The notes: a model not told the origin generated them from the sequence alone. Counted from the first letter of the stretch, positions 1 to 13,365 are shown. The stretch: 64,000 bases of DNA from Sciurus carolinensis (GCF_902686445.1 NC_062219.1:108563160-108627159); one strand, 5' to 3'. Numbers and translations: made by a program.

Positions 1-1689
1 TGTTACGTACCCAGTTGCCTTAGTAACTACGTGCTCTGCAAATAAGACTTTTATAGACAATATTTCTCAGTATAGAGTATAGAGTATAGAAACAAGGACA
101 TATTCTGACAGAAAGTCACAATATTTTTTATGATCTCAAAATTGGTTAAGATTTGAAAGCCCCCTTTAAATAACTTCATCTCCTAGGTGGCTACTAAACT
201 GTATTCCAAAGAAATAGTCATAAATTTATGCTTATCCTGGCTCTACTTATAAGACATTTGTGAGTCTACAATTAGAACAATAATTCTGAAATCCCGAATT
301 AGTGGATGCCTGATCCAATCTGTCATAGAATCAGTATCTTTAGTCCTACCTTCTTGCATTTACATAAATGTGAATAAGTCAATATGGGCTTGGTGCCTGA
401 GGAAAGCCAAGCAGACTGGGAAGATGTTTCCCCTATGCACATGCATTGAAAGGCACAAATTCTTCTCCTAAACCTTCAGTTCTTATCTTTATAGGTAGAA
501 ATCTGGCTAAAAGTTCTCATACTTGGGAGAGCAGCAGAAGTTTCATTTTGAAGCTCCTGACATACAATACTGAGTTACTAGCTGTGTTATTTTTTCAAAA
601 TATAATATAAATCCTCAAACCATTTATAACAATAAAGTTACTTTAAATAGTATGAATGAATTTTAGCAAGAACAGTTTTAGCCAAAAAGACATAATTTTA
701 ACAAATCAAAATCCATAAACTCAGACATAAAACAATAAATTCATCTGATCTAAAGCACTAATGATCTTTACTCATGTGTTTTCTCTGAAACATACACTAA
801 ATTACTGCAACTCTTGGTTTTTGTCTTCAATACTTTGAAGGTAGAGGAGTGAATTTATTGTTCTTGTTGAGACTTCTGCAAGGTTTTCAAAAGAATCCCC
901 ATCATTGGCGTACTTTACAGAGTTATACTGTCCCAGGGGTAGGTAGTGGCAGGAAATGTGTTTTTAAAACACTCAGTTGGTCCTAGCACATGAAGCCCCC
1001 TAATACCTACTTATCTGTCAATAACACATGTTTTTAGAAGTTAAAAACCTTATGAAACTGGAAAGCTACATGATTTATAAAGATAATAGTACTAAAATAT
1101 ATATTGGGTTTAGTAGCCACCAGTGGTACCAAAACCCAAGGAAGTGGCAAGCCTCAATCCCCTCCCACAATATTATTGACATAAACACAGATACCTCTGT
1201 AACCATAATGATATTGAAGAATTAGTAATGAACTTTTCAAAGTTAGAGGTTTGCTACACCTTGTAGGCCTTCATATCATTAGTTTTTAATAGAAGATAAT
1301 GTGACCTAAAACAAATGACAAAAACAGTAATGAACTTGGAAGAGACATACCTTTTTCCTTCCAACCACTTTGGAGAAGTCTCATAACATCATAGTCCTCA
1401 GTTTATCCAATAACTCTTAATAAATATATTCTTATCTGCCTTATTCTTTCGCTCATACAAAAATCTTAATGAAAACTTTTTCTGAATAAGTCGGGTATGA
1501 AGATCAGTACATTAATGAGCAGTTCTTCAAATGATATGTTAGAATACAAAGTCAAATTAAATTTTATCTTTGTTGATAGACTGAATAATGGCTTCTCAAG
1601 GACATCCCTGTCCTCATCCAGAGAATCTGTGAATATATTACCTTACCTAGCAAGGCCCTTTGTAAATATCACTGAATGAAGAATCTTGA

Positions 1690-2045
1690 AATGGAAAGAA
1701 CATTCTGGATTTTCCAGGTAAAACTAATACAACCACAAACCTCTTTCGGAAAAGGAGGTAAAAGGGTTAGAGATGAAGAAGATGTGCTGATGGAGGCAAA
1801 GATCAAAAAGAGGTTAAAGATGTGACCACTATCCATGGACATGAAAGAAGGAATCACTAGCCAAAGAATGCAGGCAGCCTCCAGATGCTGAGAAAGGCAA
1901 GGCAAGGATTCTCCCCAGAGCATTCAGAATGAAGGCAGCCCTGCTAACAACTGGATTTTAGGGCTTGGAACATCCAAACTCTGAGACGATAAATTTGTAT
2001 AGTTTTAAGCTACTACCTCTTTTGAAATCTGTCACAGTAGCAATA
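1690..2045 (+). mobile_element. MLT1-type (ERVL-MaLR) LTR fragment
   Basis: The 3' part is recognisable: ..ggcaaggattctccccagag, ttcagaatgaaggcagccct, gctaacaactggattttagg, then ctctgagacgataaatttgt and a degenerate end at gtcacagtagcaa. Confidence 0.7.
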
Positions 2046-2048
2046 CAT

Positions 2049-2258
2049 CTTTTTTTTTTCAATTTGTTCTTTTTAAATATACATGATAGTAGAATGTGTT
2101 TTTACATATTATACATACATGGAATATAACTTATCTACTTAGGATCCCATTCTTGTGGTTGTACATGATGCGGAGTTACACTGGTCAGGTATTCCTATGC
2201 AAACATACGTCTGATTCATTCTACTGTCTTTCCTATTCCCATCCCCCCAACAATACAT
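2049..2258 (-). mobile_element. LINE-1 3'UTR tail, reverse orientation
   Basis: It begins with a T run, then ..atatacatgatagtagaatg.. and tgtacatgatgcggagttac, closely matching the L1 tails at 24.1 and 30.7 kb. The C-rich block follows at about 2230. Confidence 0.8.
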
Positions 2259-2364
2259 CTTTCAGCACTAATTCTACTCCAATAATTTCACATTGAATGA
2301 TGCAGCATCCAACATAGCTGGTGAAAAGTTCTTTTGAAAAAAAAATGCCAACGTATGTTGATTA

Positions 2365-3310
2365 ACTAAAAATATTAACACTATTTGATCCAGTCATACT
2401 ACTTAAAGAACTCAATTCCAAAGAAATAATCCTACTTGAACAGCATCCCTACCCTTATGATTTGTAATAACCAAAATTGGAAATAGCCCAAAACTCCAAA
2501 GATAAGAGTATGATTATATATTATATAGCATGTGTGTTAAGTATGAAACATAAAGCAGCAATTTAAAACATCTTCAAAATTTTAATCTTATTGCACGTCC
2601 CACATGGACAAGGGAAAGGGTTCCTGTCAGAGGTATGGGCTGGCTATGAAATAAAAGCTATGAAATTTAATTATCAGAAATAAATAAAGGAGGCAAAATT
2701 ATCTTAAGAGCAGGGGTATGACTCCTGGATTCATCCAGAAGGGTCTGGCTCTAACAAAGGAAGGAGTCCAAGATTGCTTTATTTATGGCGGTACAGATCT
2801 AAAGGGACTGGTAGGAGCTGCTTCTGCAAAAAACAGGATCATAAGCAAACCATTTGGCTCTAGCAGGTCACTCCCACATTCAATGCTTGTATTTGAACTT
2901 GAGCAGTAAGTTAATTCAGGATAACCACATGACTCAAGTATTCTGGAACAGTCATCCAACAGTGAGATCTTGAGGCCAGATATTCCTGGTTAATGACTCA
3001 AACTACACTCAGTTCTCATACAAGTCATCATGAATGACTTCCCACATTTTAATGTTAATGACAAGAAAATAATTATGGAATAAATAAAATAATAATAGCA
3101 TAAAATTTATATGTGCAGTACTTCATTACATTTTTTTAAATGACTGGATAGGAATAAATGATAAAAATAGAAAATATATATAATGCAAAGAATGGTAGTT
3201 ATCTAGATAATGAGTAATTTTTATTTTGCAAACTGATTTAATTGTGTATTTCCCAAACTTTCTACAATGAGCATGTGCCACTTGCAATTAATCAAAAGAA
3301 ACATTACACT
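2365..3310 (+). mobile_element. Old LINE-1 (L1M-type) fragments, interrupted
   Basis: 2365-2570 resembles the L1M segment with ..tttgatccagtcatactact.. and aattccaaagaaataatc..; 3060-3310 resembles its continuation, ending in ..cccaaactttctacaatgag. The 2571-3060 stretch between them (gcaggggtatgactcctgga..) is unrelated and was not identified. Confidence 0.55.
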
Positions 3311-5552
3311 ATGTTGGTAAGCAAAGTCACTACTCAATATGAAAACCAATTACTGTTACACAATGTGACCCCTGACATATGACAGGAAAAAGCCAATCTA
3401 AAAGGAATCAAGAAAAAAGAATCTAGGCATGTCGAAATTTCAACATATTTTTTAAATACAGCATTGTCTAATCAGTCAGAGATTAGATGTTCCACCTATG
3501 CAACTTTTCTGGATAAGTAAAGCCATTTCCTTCACATCCTAACCAACTCAGAGATCTTAATACCATTGTGTTGAAGATTTTTGAGTCATATGTTACATAT
3601 TTCTACCTCATCACCTAAGATTTCTGTAGTTCGGATTTCTTATCTATAAACTGGAAACAAAAATTCATGTATGTTCACCACACAAGATGTTTGTGATGGT
3701 CAATTGAGATAATATTTATTAAAGTATCTTCTAAACTGGAGGAAATTATAGGATGTTTATTATATTAATAGGATATTCATTACATTCTAGGTGACTCAGG
3801 GCTATTGTTGTAAACCTGCTACCTGTTGGACACTGAAGTAAATGAATCTTTGTGAGTATCTAAACACTGAGTGCTAATTGTTCAGTACCTCATAGGCCAA
3901 TATGCCATTTCTGTGAGTTCTTGTCTTGTTAAAATCTGGGCTGTGGTTATTTAAAAAGGAGGGATGGGGAGTGGAATGGGCTGGAACAGGAGATGAACAT
4001 ACAGGAGTAAAATGCAAATGTATATGAGTATGTATGTATGTATACAAACACATATGTGCACCTTCTGTTTTTGTTTATCAATATTTACATTAAAAAGGCA
4101 GAACTGATCTCTCTTTGTAGAGTATCAGCACTCTACTTTTGCATGATTAAAATTTCTATCATAAATTTTAAAATATCCTTTCCTGTATCCTCATGTTAGG
4201 GAACATATCTAATTTACAGGGGTGAGACTTTTCTTCTTCCCCTTGCCAGGCAAATGCAAATCTAGCACTTAGTATCTTCTGCACACATGGAAGATGCAGG
4301 ACTCAGTTCTGAGAAGAGAAGCTATGAGAAAACTGAGACAACCACTGACTCCTTGGGTCTGTTTTATTTACACGTTCTGAGTCATTTTGATTCACACAGG
4401 TAAGTCAGGGTTTAAATTAGACAATCTCTAGCTGGGCAAGTTAAACTGTTCCTAAAATGGAACATGGAGAAAGGAGGTGTGACTGTAGTGTCAAATGACT
4501 CATCGTCAGCCACAATTAGACCTTCTCCTTTGCCTGCCAAGTGCTTGACAGTCCTGGGCTCGGTGTGGCACAGCCTCTGCTAAAACCTTCGTTGACTTCT
4601 GGTAATCTTCCTCAGTTACTGAAAATTATTGATCCTGTTTCCACACATCTCAACGTAATCGGCTTCTCCTCAAGCGTCCCCATGGACACCAGAGACCAAC
4701 TTGACCTGTTAAATAAGCAGAGTTGATTCCTGTTAATATTCTCTCTCTTCTAAGTTGAAGAGTTAGACACCACCAACTGAGTCAACTTTTAATTTGTTCT
4801 TAAAATAGGATGAACGCTTCCAGATAATCTGCTCATAAGAGTCAGTATCGTTGACAGTGAGTCAACAGTAAATCTGGCACTAAAAGAAATGGTGGGACAG
4901 GGCAAGACATAAATGGATTTTTTAAAAAATCATTCTTAAATTCAAATAACTCAAAGGGGCTTTGGAATCAATGAACATAATCCGTAATCTGTCACTTCTT
5001 AACTATTGACCAGTATCAATAAAAATAGAGAAATAATAAAATAAGAATAAAAACAGAAACATAAAATATAGATATTCAAGTGTCAATGTTTCCCTCTTAA
5101 ATACAGGGGGGAAATAACCTTCCATGATAGGACGTTGGCATTTCTTGGTGGCAGCACATAGGTAATCTGCATTTTAAAACATTTAAGAAACAAAAATGCC
5201 TATAAGAAAACAATAGGAACTAAATCAGTCTTTATGTTTTGTGTTTTGCTTTTGGCCTCTATTTTGCTGATATTTTATGCAAGTCAAATTCTAGATCAAC
5301 AGAAGATAAATTTCAACCTTCTCCACCAGGGCCTCTTGGGACAGAGCCAGCTTTATACCTAATACTTTCATTGTTTTTCAAAATTGTGTCTGCTTCAAGG
5401 GCACAGATTGTGTCATCGCTACGTTGTATGTCGCTGTACCCTACATAGTGCTGGGCATATAGAAGGTACTCAGTGAATATCACACGGTGAGAAAGAACTC
5501 GGGATCCTATGGTTCTTGGTGCTTCTGAATGCTTCTTATAAGAGAATGTAAA

Positions 5553-5589
5553 ATTTTTTTTTCTGTTTTTTTTTTTTTTTTTTTTTTTT
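5553..5589 (+). repeat. Poly(T) tract
   Basis: A long T run broken by ctg. The Lys-rich open frames on the minus strand here are artefacts of it. Confidence 0.9.
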
Positions 5590-6589
5590 GCAAGTACCAT
5601 CAGTTAGTTTTGCCCTCCCTGTGGGAATGTAACTGCTCCCTGGACCATTGTTACTGAAATTACATATTTCCTGTTGTGAAAACAAGATAATGCCTTCAAC
5701 TTTCATCATTATGGATGACAAGTGCAATTGACATTGCATCTGCTTCTCCAGAATCTTCCAAGGCATCTGTAAAGGCACCCCCTAGAACAATGCTGCATCC
5801 CTCCCCAGTGGAGTATGAATTGAGAAGACCATGTTACCCACAGTCAGTCATAAGACACACCTCTGTCCAAAAAGACCATTCCATACATTCTCTCTGAATT
5901 CCACACTTCCTCCCCATCCTCAGTCTCAACCAATGATATTTTGTCCTATTTCTCTGAGAAAATAAAAGAAACCAGAAGAGAACCTCCAAACACCTCTGCC
6001 ATCACCACTGCCCACCCATCAGCACCTCTAATCAATGACTCTGACTTTCAAACTACCTGGGCTGATATTAGAGCCAGCCCTGACCTCTAGGAATTGGATC
6101 ACAGCTATGGGAAGCTATACGTTTGCGAGTCAAATTAATATTTCCCAAGTAAAATGAGCTTCTAAGAGAATTTTAAAAGGACATTTCATAACAATTTTGT
6201 AGTACAGAAGACTTTACTAGAGACAATAGATCAAAGAGGAGGAAAGACTTGTGTATCCTTTGCAGTTGATCACAGGCACTACGAAGTAACAGAAAGAACA
6301 CAAGCTTGGTATTTTAGTGCCAGTACTGAGTGATCTTGAGGAATACTCCAGATTCATCAAAACCTGAATTTTAATGATAATTGTTATCAACTGGTAACAA
6401 TTGGGCAAGTTATGAAACAGTAAAAGTCTTCAACTTCCAGTATGTAAAGGCACTGCTTCATATTTTTATTGAAGACTGAATGCATAGAATCATGCAAAAT
6501 GCCCTGGTGTGTATTGTTTTTATGTTTTCTTTCTTTTTCCTTCCAACTTGGTTATTTTACATGGTGAAAACTAAAACCATTATATAATT

Positions 6590-7095
6590 TCCATGCTGTG
6601 GATAGCAGAAAAGTATCCACCTCTAGCCCACCTCCAAGAGCCATGTCTTAATCCCCAGAAACTGAAAAAGTCACCTTTCCTACAAACTGGAATTTTTGCA
6701 GATGTGGTTACAGATTTTGAAATGAGAAGACTATTCTGCATAACTTGCATGGGCCCAATGTATTCACAAGGATCCTTAAGAGAGAAAAAGGGAGTTAGAA
6801 GAGTGAGGCAGAGTGAACTCTGACTTCAAGAGGGAAGGCCAAAATGACTGAGTGTGGGAATGAACCTGTCCTTGCTGGCTTTGAAGGTGGCAGGACTGGT
6901 GCTAAGGAACATGGCAGGCCCCAGAAGATGGAGAGGTGGGAAAATTATTTCTAGAGCCTCCAGAGAGGAATGGGGTCTTGCCGACAAGACCATTAAGACC
7001 ATTAAGACCCACTTTGCATTTCCCAATCTTAAAAATAATAAGTTTGTGTTGTAAACCCAAAATTTGTCGCAATTAGTTACAGCACCCACAAGAAA
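6590..7095 (+). mobile_element. MLT1-type LTR
   Basis: The 5' part reads ..gccatgtcttaatccccaga.. tttgcagatgtggttacaga; the middle has gaggcagagtgaactctgac; the 3' part has caggccccagaagatgg, ..agagcctccagagaggaat and a diverged end. Order and length fit a nearly full-length MLT1 in sense orientation. Confidence 0.65.
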
Positions 7096-7344
7096 CCAAG
7101 ACACGTGCCCATTCAACATAAACATCAAAGATCACTGGTCACATCCATCACAATAGATATAACAACATGAAAAAGTTTGAAATATTGTGACAATTACCCA
7201 AACATGACAAAGACAGACAAACTCACCACAGCTGTTGGACAAATGATTCAGATAGAATTGCTTGCTATAGGGTTGCCACAAAGTCTCAATTTTTAACAAA
7301 TGCAATATTGGCAAAGTACAATAAAGCAAAGTTCAATGCAACAA

Positions 7345-7800
7345 GATATGCCTATTTTTTAGATATCTCACGTAAGTGAGATTATACAGTATTTGCCTTT
7401 TGTGACTGTTTTTTTTTTTTTCACATTGATTTCCCCTACCAATCATTGATATAATAGCATATGTTTTAAATACATACATATATATATCACATTTTGTTTA
7501 TCCACTCATTTTTCAATGGACATTTGAGCTGCTTTCACCCCTTGGCTATAATAACAGAGTTATTATGAATAAGGATATATAAATATCTCTTTAAGATCCT
7601 GCTTTCAATTCTTTTCAATATATATGCCCAGAAGTGGAATGCCTGGATCATATGATAGATCTGCTTTTCCTTTTTTGAGGAGATGCCATGCTGTTTTTCA
7701 CAGTTTTTGCACCAGTCTACAGTCCTGCCAATAGTCCAACTTCTTGGCATTCTCATAGCCCTTTTATTTTCTGTTTTGTTTTATACTAGCCATCCTAATG
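7345..7800 (-). mobile_element. Older LINE-1 fragment, reverse orientation
   Basis: The order matches the antisense L1 3' region seen at 25.0 kb: ..tttatccactcatttttcaa.., ttatgaataaggatata.., gcccagaagtggaatgcctg.. and accagtctacagtcctgcca. It is more diverged than the 24-26 kb copy. Confidence 0.75.
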
Positions 7801-8231
7801 GGGGTGAAGTACCCTGCACCTCTGAAAGTGCTGTGTATGCACAAAGGGACCAGAATTACCGTATAGAAAATGGTAAGTGTCCTTCTCAGCTAAAACAATG
7901 CTACATTTACATCACACTTCACATGAGGTTGGGGAAAAACTTTAATTGTCCTTAGGGAGTAAAAGATGCCCCTATTGGTGCCTTACTAGTGATGTTGATT
8001 TCCAGGCAGACCTTGCTGGCATCTTACCTTGTGTCACTTTTTTTGCAATAGAATGCTATGTTCCTGAATGTTTACATGCAGAGCTCTTTCTCCACTGTAT
8101 TATTTGGTGGTCCAAATGAATCATTTCCAACTTTTTAAAAAAATCGTTTAATTAGAAACAATAACCCTAGTGCTGTGCTTGAAGCATAATACTTCTACTC
8201 TTGGGGTTGTTACAGGTCAATGTCATTTGAA

Positions 8232-8245
8232 CCACGAGGTGGCAC
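8232..8245 (+). promoter_or_regulatory. Candidate CTCF-binding site in the intergenic region
   Basis: The sequence ccacgaggtggcac matches the CTCF core CCASYAGRKGGCRS at 13 of 14 positions (mismatch at the Y). It points the same way as the site at 29819. It lies in unique-looking sequence about 100 bases before an MLT1 fragment. Motif evidence only. Confidence 0.4.
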
Positions 8246-8342
8246 CTAAGTGTTTAATGTGTTAAAATCGATTCTTTCTTCACTGTTGGTTAGCCAAGTT
8301 TTAAATTAATTTGCAATTATTTATGACCATGTAGTTGTTGCT

Positions 8343-8825
8343 ACTGTATTCGTTTCCTATCATTGTTGTAACAAATCACCACAAGTTCATTTGCTTAAAA
8401 CATCACAGTGTAGCATCCTACAGTTCTGCAGGTCAGAGGTCCAGACTGAGTCTCAACAGGCTAAAACCAAGGTGTCTGCAAGGCCTGCATTTCTTCTGGA
8501 TGCTCTAAGGGAGAATCCATTTTCTTACCTTTTTCAGTTTTTTTAAGACATCTACACTTTTTGGCTCATGGCTCCTTTCTCCATCCTCAAATCCAGCAGC
8601 AAAACATTTTCCTGTCTCTAATTCCTACTTCTCTCTTCCTCTTGTAAGGACTGTTATGTTTATATTGGGACCACTGGATAATCTGGAATAATTTCCCCAT
8701 GTTGAGGTCAGCTAATTTGCTATCTTAATCTCCCCATCATTATGTAACTTATCATGATCTCAGGTTTCAGTACAGATGTGTATATCTTTGGGGTCATTAC
8801 TCTACCTACTAAAGCTAACATATGT
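8343..8825 (-). mobile_element. MLT1-type LTR, reverse orientation
   Basis: It starts gtattcgtttcctatcattg, then acaaatcaccacaagttcat, ttctgcaggtcagaggtcca, ctcaacaggctaaaaccaag and ggatgctctaagggagaatc, the antisense order for this LTR class. Confidence 0.7.
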
Positions 8826-8939
8826 TTTGGAACCTTCAGGATGTCTTGATTTTTAATATTTTGCACTGACATGCCCAAGTGAAGCAGCATCTTCAACATT
8901 TTTTTCCTAGAATATTCAAAGCACCAATGGATGTTGGAT

Positions 8940-9005
8940 GACTGAATGAATAAATGGATGAGTAGATGGATGGATAGTAGGATAGATAGATTGATAGATT
9001 AATAG
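8940..9005 (+). repeat. (GGAT/GATA)n degenerate microsatellite
   Basis: gaatgaataaatggatgagt agatggatggatagtagg atagatagattgatagatta. Confidence 0.8.
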
Positions 9006-9792
9006 ACAAATATGAGGTATTAATCACTGTGTTTTATACATACAAATGGTTTTTATATGACCCTTCTTCTTTACCCCAGTTAGGTTTATAGACATAAAAT
9101 ATCTATAAGTTTCAGTTAGAATTATAAGGAAGGAATCAAACATCAAATTCCTAGCATTTTAGTTTTAAAAGTCTTTGTGGACAAAATAGAAAGGTTTGAA
9201 GCAGTACTTGAAGAATTTTTCAAATTTTAAAATGGATTATTCCATCCACAGAATATGAGGGGATTCTCCTGGTCATGGGAGAAAGAAGAGATGGAGACAC
9301 AGGAAGATCATTTGTTATGGTGAAGTATCTGAGACAGGTCCTATTCCTTGAGGTTAGACTCTAGATTGGCATATGTAGGCAGAAGGCAGATAGTTAAGTT
9401 TGGAAGGTCCAAATAAAGATGGATTTTTTCCCTGTTCCTACCTGCAATTTAGGGACGTGGAAGACTCACAAACATTCAGTATATTATGGGGCAGAGAGGA
9501 AATAGCTATGGGGATTATCAGGAGCAGAGAATAAGATGCTACCTCATTATGTTTCCCATGACTTCATTCACAGAATATCTGAAAAAGGAAAACAGAAGTT
9601 AATATTTGAAGAGGAGAAAGAAAGTGAGAAAAACTATTTAACAAAGAACTAGATATAGTCAGAAATCCCAGCAGATGCCAGCACAGAGGGATATTTGTAC
9701 TCAAAAACCAGATAGTACCTAACCAGAGCAGATGCCAATATATGACAGACCATGACCACAGAGTGAGGATAGGGTTAAGAAAGATAAAACTG

Positions 9793-9884
9793 GGCTGGGG
9801 AGATAGCTCGGTCAGTAGCATGCTTGCCTTGTAAGCACAAGGCCCTGGGTTCGATCCCCAGCACCCAAAAAAAAAAAAGAAAGA
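9793..9884 (+). mobile_element. ID SINE with intact target-site duplication
   Basis: The tRNA-Ala/BC1-derived body (gctggggagatagctcgg .. ctgggttcgatccccagcacc) ends in an A-rich GAAA tail. A perfect 16-base duplication (aagaaagataaaactg) flanks it at 9777-9792 and 9885-9900. The RNA polymerase III B box ggttcgatcc is intact. This is one of the youngest insertions in the window. Confidence 0.92.
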
Positions 9885-10837
9885 AAGAAAGATAAAACTG
9901 AACTGATAGAAATTGACATAGAACAAGATTATTTTGAATGGACTTGATTACCACATAATATTTTTGCCAAGGTGAAGCAAATTTAAAATGAAGATTAAGT
10001 TAAAGCTTTTTAAAAAATATTTCTCATATGCTGGAACACATGGCTTAAAACTAAATGTCTATTAAATATGGATATGTAGTACACTGATGAATAGAAATAT
10101 CAACCCATATATCTGAATTTTTATCACAACTATGCAATCCTATTGACATGTTAGGTGACAATCACTTTGTCATAATCTACGAGAGAAAGCTTTTGTACTT
10201 GTGTGTAACCAGTACATTTGATGTACAATTCATTTGATGAATTTTTATCCTCAGGCATTTATTAGCCCTAACTTTCAATCTATAAGGCTTCACTCTTCCT
10301 CATGAGAAGAAGTACTGATGTTCATGTGCATTTTTTCCATATTCTTATCAGTCACAAAGTCAAGAAGTTACTTCAGGGGGCACATATCTGATCTGAAGTG
10401 CATAATCTTATACTGTATAAGAGTCTTAATCTTACACATTTCCACAATTGCTTCACCAATATAATATAAGGATAAAATCTAAAAGGATATCAGGATTATT
10501 ATTTAGGAATAGATATCAGCATTTGATGCTCAGTCATAGATAAATTTCAGGTAGAGCATTGACCAACATTAGTGATAGTGTGGCTCTCCAAATTGGGGCA
10601 TGTATGATATTTTGTGACTTTCTCCAACATAGGAATAAACACTGGCCTCTTCAGCACAGGAATAAACCAAGCATTGGATTTATCCAAAGTTAACCATGAC
10701 TTGATTTTCCATTGCCTATAGGAACTTCAAAAGCCTCATAGTAGTGTAGTGAGAACACTAGAGAGATCCCCAGGGCATTATGGTGGTGTCAGTCACAAAA
10801 CAGAATAATAAGGGTTGAGAAAGCTTTTTAACAAAGT

Positions 10838-10841
<4 letters not shown>

Positions 10842-10886
<45 letters not shown>

Positions 10887-10897
10887 CCCCCCCCCCC
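10842..10897 (+). repeat. (CT)n microsatellite followed by a C run
   Basis: About 20 CT units (10842-10882) run into about 15 consecutive C bases. Polypyrimidine mirror-type tracts like this can adopt triplex (H-DNA) structure. Confidence 0.95.
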
Positions 10898-11289
10898 GTC
10901 TCTTTCTCCCTTGAATAAAGAAGTATATACAAGGCAGGGCAGTACAAATAAGTCATCTGTGAGCTATGGAGAATAGAATGAAACCCTTACTAACAAATGG
11001 GTCATAAAGACAAGCTTTCATACAGATACACAGATCCAACTCTTGGCTTCTCTGGGTACCACCCACTACCAACTCTGGCTAGCATCAGATTACAGACTAG
11101 ATAATGGTAAAAACGTCTCAGTTTTAATATAGTAAAGACAACAAAAACTTGTGAAATCAGTAAAAAAAAAAACTGTATCACATAACATCATTATTATCTG
11201 TCATTTATTTAGATAATTAAATGATGTCAGAATAGTAAAGCAAGAAAAATAAATAAAACATGTAAGGATGGGAAAAGATGAGAACCATC

Positions 11290-11870
11290 TTTACTTGCAT
11301 AATACCAGATTGTTATACACAGGAAAATTCCACAGATAAGCTATTAGAATATATAAATAAATTTAGCAAGGTTACTGGATGTGGGAGCAATACACAAAGA
11401 TTTTTTTATATGACAGAAACACTATTAAAAGCATGTATTTTTGCTTTTATTAGTGAATTATAGTTGTATGTAATAAATGAATTCATTTTGACATAATCAT
11501 AATGCATAGAATTTAATTTACTCTATTTCAATCCCCAATTTCCTGCCTTCCTCTTATTCCTCCCTCCCTGTATTCCACCTCCTCTACTCTACCAGTGAAA
11601 CTTTTTTAACAAATGATGCCAAAAATATCCAAAAACTCCCACCAAAATACCTTAAAACAAGTCTAAGGAATGTGTGCAAGACACATAGAAAATGACAAAA
11701 CACATAGAGAATTAAGAAGACCCATTACCAAAGACTAATATGGAAGGATAAATATGCTGATGAATTAGAAGATAAGATTTTACAAAGTTGTTAATTCTCT
11801 GTAAATTCAATATAATTCCAATTAAAACTCAGCAGATTGTTTTGTGTGTATTGACAGGTTGTACTGAGAC
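11290..11870 (+). mobile_element. LINE-1 ORF2 remnant (sense), split by an inverted L1 3' tail at 11445-11605
   Basis: The first part (11290-11440) resembles the L1 ORF2 region that reads ..ctattagaa..ataaatttagcaaggtt..gga. The second part (11606-11870) resembles the following ORF2 sequence, including ctctgtaaattcaatataattccaattaaaa. Between them is an antisense L1 3'UTR-like block (agttgtatgtaataaatg.. to cctgtattccacctcc). Nested insertion of a younger L1 tail in an older L1. Confidence 0.65.
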
Positions 11871-12114
11871 CCACTATCACACAAAAATGAGGATTAATAG
11901 TACAGCAAAATTTGGCAGACAAGTTCTAAACCCAACTCTACATCTTCCAGTCTGTGTAACCCAGACCGGCCTGCTTAGCCTATCTGAGCTTCACTTTCCA
12001 CTTCTACTAAAATGGAGGTAATAATGTCTGCCTCACAGGATTGCAGTAAGGATAAAATGGACTAATTTAAATAACATATTTTGCAGTTTTCTGCTACTGA
12101 TATTTCCTATTTAT

Positions 12115-12225
12115 TTGTCTCCTTTGGTAGACTGTAAGTTCCTTGAAATCAGGGACTGGGCTTTGTTCACAATTACAAGACTAGTGTAGACATCCAATAA
12201 ATATTAAATCAATATGTGTATTGTG
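12115..12225 (+). repeat. LINE-2 3' end
   Basis: gtagactgtaagttccttga aatcagggactgggctttgt .. catccaataaatatt is the L2 3' end. MIR-like sequence precedes it at 11960-12060. Confidence 0.7.
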
Positions 12226-13029
12226 AAATATGAAAGGTAGAAGTTCAAGCAAATATTGTATAAGAAGTAACTTCCGTAGAGATCAAAGGTATTTCCTAGT
12301 AAGTGGACAGTAGATGGTCAGTACATCTGGGAGTAGATGTCAGCTAATAAGGTCAGTGAGGGAAGTGAGAACCAGTAATTGAAGAAAAGAGAGAGGACCA
12401 GGGAGGCCCTCCCCATTGCTCCAATCTCTGTTTTCCTCAATTACTGACTGAGGAAATAAATACCCCAGAATTGTTATTAGGACTGCCATAACATGGAAAG
12501 TTGGTTCCAAGAGAAATGTGGAACCCCAGTTACTACAACTTAAGGTTAAAATGAGTTGATTTTCAAAAAATGAGTTTAATTAAATATTTAATCACTAGCT
12601 AATACCAAACAAGACTCCTGTACTTCTTCTGATTAAGGTCAAAGTCAGTCCTAAAGCAAATGCAAGGTTGATCCTGAAGTTTAAGTTGAAGTGATCTCAG
12701 CTGGGGAAAAATCATGCTTCTTCAGAGACATTTTGGTGAGTATTCTAATATTGGGAGAATGAGTGTTTTATATATACGCACACACACAATGGAATCAATC
12801 ACACCAGACATAACATTCTATAATTTTTTCTCATTTAAAAAATCTCAAGAACATTTTTCATGAACATGTGTCTAAAAATAAAAGATTACAGACCATCTCC
12901 AGTTTACAAAGGTTTGACTTCATGATTTTTAGACTTTACAATGGTGGTAAAACATACCCACACAACTGTTCTGGATGAACAGTTACCTGTTCTCTAAGAA
13001 GATTTTTTAAATGCTAAACCATATTTATT

Positions 13030-13365
13030 TAATTGCAGATGCTCCCTGACTTACAATGGGGTTACACAGAGATAAATCCATTGCAAGTTGAAATACTGTA
13101 AGTCGTATGCACGTTTAATATGCCCAACCTATGAAACATCTAACAGCCCAGCCTACCTTAAATATGCTCAGAATGCTTACATTAGCCTACAGCTGAGTGA
13201 AATCATCCAACATGAAGCCCATTTTATAGTATTAAAGTATTACTTAAATATCTCAGTGCAATCAGCTGCACTAAAAGTGAAAAGTGGAATGGTTGCTGGG
13301 GTGCATTGCCACGTGATTGTGAAGTTGAAAACCGTTAAACCATCATCAATTGGGGAACAGCTGCC
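13030..13365 (+). mobile_element. Old DNA-transposon-like repeat (Tigger-like, family uncertain)
   Basis: ctgacttacaatggggttac, ccattgcaagttgaaatact gtaagtcg, ..cccagcctaccttaaatatg ctcagaatgcttacattagc. The gtaagt-type ends recur at 59765-60062. A 107-residue open frame here is not a protein I recognise. Confidence 0.55.

Noticed and set aside
9793..9884. tRNA gene
   Set aside because: The B box and tRNA-like body belong to an ID SINE with tail and target duplication; no cloverleaf with an anticodon arm is supported.
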